Shown: piece after piece, positions 4,131 through 7,681 of the stretch
Layout of the letters: each line of letters opens with the position of its first letter
How positions within the stretch are numbered: the first letter of the stretch is position 1
Origin: Patescibacteria group bacterium
GTDB taxonomy: Bacteria; Patescibacteriota; Patescibacteriia; GCA-002772895
Reading direction: 5' to 3'
DNA length: 7,681 nt
NCBI GenBank assembly: GCA_018895765.1
Contig: JAHINX010000035.1
Location: forward strand, 1 to 7,681
Notes under the pieces: generated by a model
Seen by the model: only the letters and a program-made list of their open reading frames with translations
The model's database searches: none
What the model was told of the DNA's origin: nothing
Translations under genes and position numbers: made by a program

Positions 4131-5573
4131 ATGCAACAACATTCAACAGGAAAAATCATAAAAAACACAGTGCTTTATACCAGTGCGCTTTTGGCACAAA
4201 AGATGTTGTCTTTTGTGTATTTTTTGTATTTATCTTCGCGTCTTTTGCCTGATACTCTTGGCTCGTATGTTTGGGCGCTTTCTTTTACTACGCTTTTTTC
4301 TATTGGAATGGACTTGGGACTTTCTCCTTTACTGACCCGCGAAACCGCAAAAGACGATCAAAATGACGAAAAATATTTGCGTAATCTTTTAGGTGTAAAA
4401 ATTCCGCTTATTATTATCACTACAATTGTTGCCGTCACGGTTTTATTGCTTACCAAAAGCGACTGGACAATCCGTTTCTTGGTTTTAAGCGCCAGCGTGA
4501 TTATGATTGCGGATTCATTTAGCCTGCTTTTTTATTCTTTTTTACGCTCAAAACAAAAATTAGGATATGAATCAATGGGTGTAATTGGGTTTCAGATTAT
4601 AGCCTTGATTGGTGGAGTGGTTTTTTTAGAGCTCACAGGAAATATAATTTTTGTAATGCTCGTTTTAGCTTTTGCGGCTGTTGTAAACGCTGTTTATGCA
4701 GCACTTATAATAAAAACGAAATTTGGATATTCTCTCCGCCCGGCTTATGATAAAAAAATTATAAAATATTTTTTCCGGATAATGCCCGCTTTTGCTTTGT
4801 CCGGAATTTTTATAAAAATTTATAATGCGTCGGACGCCGTTATATTGGGCTATATAGCGGATAACCGCGCGGTGGGATTATTTAGTATTCCCGCCAAAGC
4901 CGTGACTGCTTTTCAGGCGCTTATTCCCGGCGCTTTTCAGGCAACAATATATCCGGCAATGAGTAATTTTTATGCGACTTCGCGCCAGCGTTTGAAAAAT
5001 TTATTTGAAAAATCATTTAATTATCTGGGCTTGATTGCCATGCCGATAGCTTTGGGTCTTTATGCTGTTTCCGAACCAATAATGAAGCTTATTTGGCCAA
5101 AATATATAGAAGCGATTCCGACATTCAAAATAATGGCTTTGGCAATACCATTTATTTTTTTAGCATTCCCTACGGGATTATTGCTCAGGGCCTGTGATAG
5201 GCAGATGGCAAATACCGTGAATCGCGGAATTATTACCGTTCTCTCGGTTGTCTTGAATCTAATTTTAATTCCAATTTATGGCATATTTGGCGCTGGAATT
5301 ACATTTTTAACGGTAAATGTCGTTCTTTTAATTCTTGATTTTATTTATGTCAGAAAGGTTATAAAATTTAGTTTAAGAAAAATTGTCTGGTATAATTTTC
5401 GCGTTCTTTTAGCGGGAATATTTATGGCTATATTTGTAAAAATATTTATACAGAGTATACCGTTTTATCTAGCGATAGGGTTAGGCGCGCTCGTGTTTTT
5501 ATTTTTCATTTTTCTTTTCAGGGTTTTTACAAAAGAAGAATATTTTTATTTTAAAAATAAATTAGGAACATAG
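4131..5573 (+). CDS. Polysaccharide/lipid-linked oligosaccharide flippase (Wzx/RfbX-like, MOP superfamily)
   Basis: Proteins of this family move lipid-linked glycan units across the cytoplasmic membrane for surface polysaccharide assembly. The product is 480 residues, the normal length. It is strongly hydrophobic with about 12-14 membrane segments, roughly at 15-36, 44-65, 88-108, 114-138, 149-167, 171-195, 212-240, 250-275, 295-317, 330-354, 366-386, 387-406, 421-441 and 444-464. Family-like signatures are LGSYVWALSFTTLFSIGMDLG (start 43), the central DAVILGYIADNRAVGLFSIP block (235-254) with its charged residues, and YGIFGAGI (383-390). It starts with a typical short cytoplasmic N-terminus. 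There is no Shine-Dalgarno. The two glycosyltransferases downstream support a role in glycan export. The substrate cannot be told; a MurJ-type lipid II flippase is less likely by motif and context. Confidence 0.88.
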   Translation: MQQHSTGKIIKNTVLYTSALLAQKMLSFVYFLYLSSRLLPDTLGSYVWALSFTTLFSIGMDLGLSPLLTRETAKDDQNDEKYLRNLLGVKIPLIIITTIVAVTVLLLTKSDWTIRFLVLSASVIMIADSFSLLFYSFLRSKQKLGYESMGVIGFQIIALIGGVVFLELTGNIIFVMLVLAFAAVVNAVYAALIIKTKFGYSLRPAYDKKIIKYFFRIMPAFALSGIFIKIYNASDAVILGYIADNRAVGLFSIPAKAVTAFQALIPGAFQATIYPAMSNFYATSRQRLKNLFEKSFNYLGLIAMPIALGLYAVSEPIMKLIWPKYIEAIPTFKIMALAIPFIFLAFPTGLLLRACDRQMANTVNRGIITVLSVVLNLILIPIYGIFGAGITFLTVNVVLLILDFIYVRKVIKFSLRKIVWYNFRVLLAGIFMAIFVKIFIQSIPFYLAIGLGALVFLFFIFLFRVFTKEEYFYFKNKLGT

Positions 5574-5580
5574 TTATAAG

Positions 5581-5710
5581 CATTGCGCCGTAGCGAAATT
5601 TCCAAATTTTAGGCGAAAATTTTGAACAAGCGACGATGTTTAATAGCTATTAAGCGGAGGAGCTTTTCAGAATTCGCAGCCAAAATTTGAAGATTACAGT
5701 AGGCGATATG
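5581..5710. repeat. Long imperfect palindrome filling the flippase-glycosyltransferase spacer
   Basis: The 160-nt gap holds one palindrome centred on the perfect 14-base TTAATAGCTATTAA (5640-5653). The left arm 5581-5639 and right arm 5654-5710 align along their whole length with a few small gaps, beginning CAT against ATG at the outer ends. The best-kept block is CAAATTTT (5603-5610) against AAAATTTG (5682-5689). Unlike the other spacers I see no clear 7-nt period. It ends 23 bases before the next start. With no T-run after it, it looks like a mobile palindromic repeat rather than a terminator. GGAGG at 5656-5660 lies inside the right arm, too far from the start to serve it directly. Confidence 0.7.
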
Positions 5711-5733
5711 TTTTTAATTATGTTTCAACAAAA

Positions 5734-6771
5734 ATGAAGACTAATCTTTTGATTACAATTGACTATAAGCCGAATCTGGGAGGCGTAGCGCGGTATCTTG
5801 AAGGTTATGCCAGAACGCATAATTTAGATGTTCTGGCGCCTGATATTTCAAGGCAGGCTTCAATTTTTGAAGAGGATGGCGTTATGAGAAAAAAATTAAT
5901 ATGGAAAGGGTGGCCTAAGTGGTTGCCTGCTTTGTATTGGGGCTGTCGCTTTGGCAAAAAATACGAAAATCTCACTATAAGCCATATTCTACCAATCGGA
6001 TATATAGGGCTTTTATGCAAAAAACCCTATACTTTGATTTTGCACGGACTTGATATATTAAATGCGAATAAAAGTAAATGGAAAAGATATTGGGCAAAAA
6101 AAATTTTAAATAAAGCAAATTTGATCGTTGTAAACAGCAAAGCGACAGGAGAACTTTTACGTACTGTTTTTGGTGATTTACACTCTTATAAAGTGGAACA
6201 TCCGAAAATAATGCCAATGCCTAAGGCGACAGAAGATTTTAGAGAAAAGTATGACTGGCAGAATAAAAAAATTATTTTTTCTCTTGGCCGGCTGGTTAAA
6301 AGAAAAGGGCAGTCAAAGCTTATAAGGTTAATGCCGCGGATTCTTCTTGACGACCCGGATGTTTTGCTTGTTATTGCAGGAGACGGTTCGCATAGACCCG
6401 AACTTATGGCAATAACAGAAGAGCTTGGTCTTTCTGCTAGTGTTATTTTTTTAGGAAGGGTTTTGGATGTTGATTTGCCTAATTTGTATACCGCCTGTGA
6501 TATTTTTGTCCTTACCGCTTTGCCATCAAAAGACAATTGGGAAGGTTTTGGAATGGTTTGTTTGGAGGCGGCTTATTATGCAAGGCCGGTCATTGTTACA
6601 AATTCCGGAGGACTGGGAGAGGCGGTTGAGGATGGCGTAACCGGGTTTATCGTACATACGGATGAACAGCTTTATGAGAGAGTTATGGAACTTTTGGAAA
6701 ATAAAAATTTGCGTGAAGAATTGGGCGATGAAGGGAAGGCGAGGGTGGAGGAGAGGTTTTTAATAAAATGA
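5734..6771 (+). CDS. Family-4 glycosyltransferase (GT-B fold), possibly C-terminally shortened
   Basis: Such enzymes transfer a sugar from a nucleotide-sugar donor with retention of configuration, here probably onto a lipid-linked or surface glycan at the inner face of the membrane. The product is 345 residues. The N-terminal domain opens with LLITIDYKPNLGGVARY (5-21), typical of the family, and has LILHGLDI (101-108). The donor-binding domain shows FSLGRLVKRKGQ (182-193), LLVIAGDGSHRPEL (211-224), VIFLGRV (237-243) and the EX7E motif Glu270 to Glu278 in EGFGMVCLE, then NSGGLGEAVEDGVTGFIV (290-307). It stops at RVEERFLIK, where relatives usually run on with a final helix of some 15-20 residues. 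The start is supported by the N-terminal match; no Shine-Dalgarno is present. The TGA stop lies 16 bases before a repeat. Donor and acceptor are unknown. Confidence 0.9.
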   Translation: MKTNLLITIDYKPNLGGVARYLEGYARTHNLDVLAPDISRQASIFEEDGVMRKKLIWKGWPKWLPALYWGCRFGKKYENLTISHILPIGYIGLLCKKPYTLILHGLDILNANKSKWKRYWAKKILNKANLIVVNSKATGELLRTVFGDLHSYKVEHPKIMPMPKATEDFREKYDWQNKKIIFSLGRLVKRKGQSKLIRLMPRILLDDPDVLLVIAGDGSHRPELMAITEELGLSASVIFLGRVLDVDLPNLYTACDIFVLTALPSKDNWEGFGMVCLEAAYYARPVIVTNSGGLGEAVEDGVTGFIVHTDEQLYERVMELLENKNLREELGDEGKARVEERFLIK

Positions 6772-6786
6772 CCAATTAAGAGGGGA

Positions 6787-6897
6787 AATTATCAATCATC
6801 AACTCTCAATCATCAATGAATTTCAAAGTTCAAATTCCCCAATGATCATTTAATACTTTGAAGTTGATCGTTCATTGATTATTGATTATTGATTATT
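6787..6897. repeat. Heptamer-built inverted repeat upstream of the family-2 glycosyltransferase
   Basis: The arms are 6787-6829 and 6855-6897, 43 bases each, matching at 33 of 43 positions without gaps around a 25-nt loop that contains the palindrome AATGATCATT (6841-6850). The left arm is made of ATCAATC-type 7-nt units, and the right arm ends in three GATTATT units in tandem. The period is the same as before rpoA and rpsI but the unit is unrelated. It ends four bases before the start codon. AAGAGGGG (6778-6785) stands at the 5' foot; if the repeat folds, GAGG (6780-6783) is about 7 nt from the ATG. Confidence 0.8.
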
Positions 6898-6901
6898 TTT
6901 T

Positions 6902-7678
6902 ATGATATCTGTTATTATTCCACTCTATAATAAAGAGAAAACAATAGGAAGATGCTTAAAGTCAATTTTAACCCAAACATATTATGATTTGGAGATTATT
7001 ATAGTTGATGATGGATCAACTGAGGGGTCTCGCGATGTCTGTGAAAAATTTGCTGATCCTTCTGTCATTCCGAGCGAGGAGCGAAACGACGAGTCGAGGG
7101 ATCTCACATCCACAAAGAGTCGGGCGTATGAGATTTCTCCACAAGGTCGAAATGACACAAAGATCAAAATCTTTTCTGAAGGAAAAAATTATGGCTCAAA
7201 TTGGGCGCGCAATTTTGGCGCGCATAAAGCAAATGGAGATTATTTCTTTTTTTGTGACGCTGATATAATTTTGGAGCCCGACGCCTTAAAAAAATTAAAA
7301 AATGCGCTGGATGAGAATTTTGCCGCATCCTATGCGTATTGTTCGTTTAAGCTGGGCTGGAAATTGATGCGCGGAATGTCTTTTGATGCGGAGAAATTAA
7401 AACAAGTGAATTATATTTCCACAATGTCGCTGATTCGCCGCAAGGATTTTCCCGGCTTTGATGAGCAATTAAAAAAATTTCAGGATTGGGATTTATGGCT
7501 TACGATGCTAGAGCAAGGAAAGCGTGGAGTTTTTGTTGATGAAACTTTATTTACCGCAATTCCCGACAAGCGCGGAAAGAGCAGGTGGCTACCAAAGATA
7601 TTTTATAAACTACCGTTAAAGGAAGTGGAAAAATATAATAAAGCGGTACGGCAAATTAAGGAGAAGCATAATTTGTAA
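6902..7678 (+). CDS. Family-2 glycosyltransferase (GT-A fold) carrying an in-frame repeat insertion
   Basis: These enzymes use a nucleotide-sugar donor and a metal ion, with inversion. The product is 258 residues. It opens with ISVIIPLYNKEKTIGRCLKS and IIIVDDGST (32-40), the nucleotide-binding start of the family. DAD at 119-121 in YFFFCDADIILEPD is the metal-binding DxD, and QDWDLWL (194-200) fits the catalytic-base region. Between FAD (50-52) and KIKIFSEGKNYG (87-98), where relatives need only a short link, residues 54-86 are encoded by a palindromic repeat and read VIPSEERNDESRD, then ISPQGRNDT. The frame is kept, so the enzyme may still work with a surface loop. The start matches the family; no close Shine-Dalgarno is present. 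It is the last gene in the window, complete, and probably belongs with the flippase and family-4 enzyme in one glycan pathway. Confidence 0.9.
   Translation: MISVIIPLYNKEKTIGRCLKSILTQTYYDLEIIIVDDGSTEGSRDVCEKFADPSVIPSEERNDESRDLTSTKSRAYEISPQGRNDTKIKIFSEGKNYGSNWARNFGAHKANGDYFFFCDADIILEPDALKKLKNALDENFAASYAYCSFKLGWKLMRGMSFDAEKLKQVNYISTMSLIRRKDFPGFDEQLKKFQDWDLWLTMLEQGKRGVFVDETLFTAIPDKRGKSRWLPKIFYKLPLKEVEKYNKAVRQIKEKHNL
7063..7157. mobile_element. Palindromic repeat element inserted inside the glycosyltransferase gene
   Basis: The element starts TGTCATTCCGAG and ends GTCGAAATGACA; the ends are inverted copies at 10 of 12 positions. A second inverted block, 7095-7106 against 7129-7140, matches at 9 of 12. 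The left arm carries about 15 extra bases of GC-rich sequence (CGAGGAGCGAAACGACGAGT). Its GC content is visibly higher than the surrounding gene. TGTCATTCCGAG-type palindromes are, to my knowledge, common small repeats in several bacterial phyla, and Rickettsia palindromic elements are the classic case of such repeats inside open reading frames. It encodes no protein of its own and would have to be moved by factors elsewhere. I see no clear target duplication. Confidence 0.75.
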
Positions 7679-7681
7679 GAA

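Noticed and set aside
5708..5737. Nine-codon reading frame whose TGA overlaps the family-4 glycosyltransferase ATG (ATGA)
   Set aside because: It could be a coupling leader peptide, but it has no ribosome-binding site, the region is T-rich and such an overlap is likely by chance.
5805..6536. Three minus-strand open frames opposite the family-4 glycosyltransferase
   Set aside because: They overlap conserved coding sequence on the + strand and show no protein-like motifs.
6769..6816. TGA recoding as glycine extending the family-4 glycosyltransferase
   Set aside because: The read-through would enter the heptamer repeat and give residues unlike the family's C-terminal helix, ending at another TGA.
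7005..7268. Alternative + strand frame across the palindromic insert
   Set aside because: It arises from the inserted repeat and lacks the glycosyltransferase motifs, which all lie in the frame starting at 6902.

Overview
The window is AT-rich bacterial DNA with every gene on the + strand. It joins the end of an alpha operon (S11, S4, RNA polymerase alpha, L17, then L13 and S9) to a small two-gene cassette and then to a surface-glycan cluster. Several traits suggest a reduced genome of the Candidate Phyla Radiation (Patescibacteria, perhaps Parcubacteria). RpoA has no C-terminal domain, L13 is short at both ends, and S9, L17 and RpoA carry low-complexity charged tails. Most starts lack a Shine-Dalgarno sequence. 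TGA ends the family-4 glycosyltransferase, which argues against the Gracilibacteria/Absconditabacteria code. The lineage call is inference from gene features, not from a database search.

Layout. 2-3467: rpsK (5' truncated), rpsD, rpoA, rplQ, rplM and rpsI, the ribosome and transcription block, closed by an intrinsic terminator at 3524-3565. 3567-4032: a compact self-contained unit made of a near-consensus promoter, a strong Shine-Dalgarno, two tiny leucine-zipper genes and a second terminator. 4035-5573: a possible promoter and a flippase of the polysaccharide transporter superfamily. 5734-6771: a family-4 glycosyltransferase. 6902-7678: a family-2 glycosyltransferase whose coding sequence carries an in-frame palindromic repeat of about 95 bp. 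The last three genes probably help to build and export a cell-surface polysaccharide or glycolipid.

The most unusual feature is in the spacers. Five intergenic regions (377-489, 1120-1207, 2794-2891, 5574-5733, 6772-6901) hold large imperfect inverted repeats that end just before the next start codon. In four of them the arms are built from degenerate 7-nt units in register. The unit differs from spacer to spacer, although the copies before rpoA and rpsI are clearly related. In two spacers a Shine-Dalgarno-like sequence lies at the 5' foot of the hairpin and the start codon at its 3' foot, so folding would bring the two together. These repeats and the leucine-zipper pair are the best candidates here for undescribed biology.
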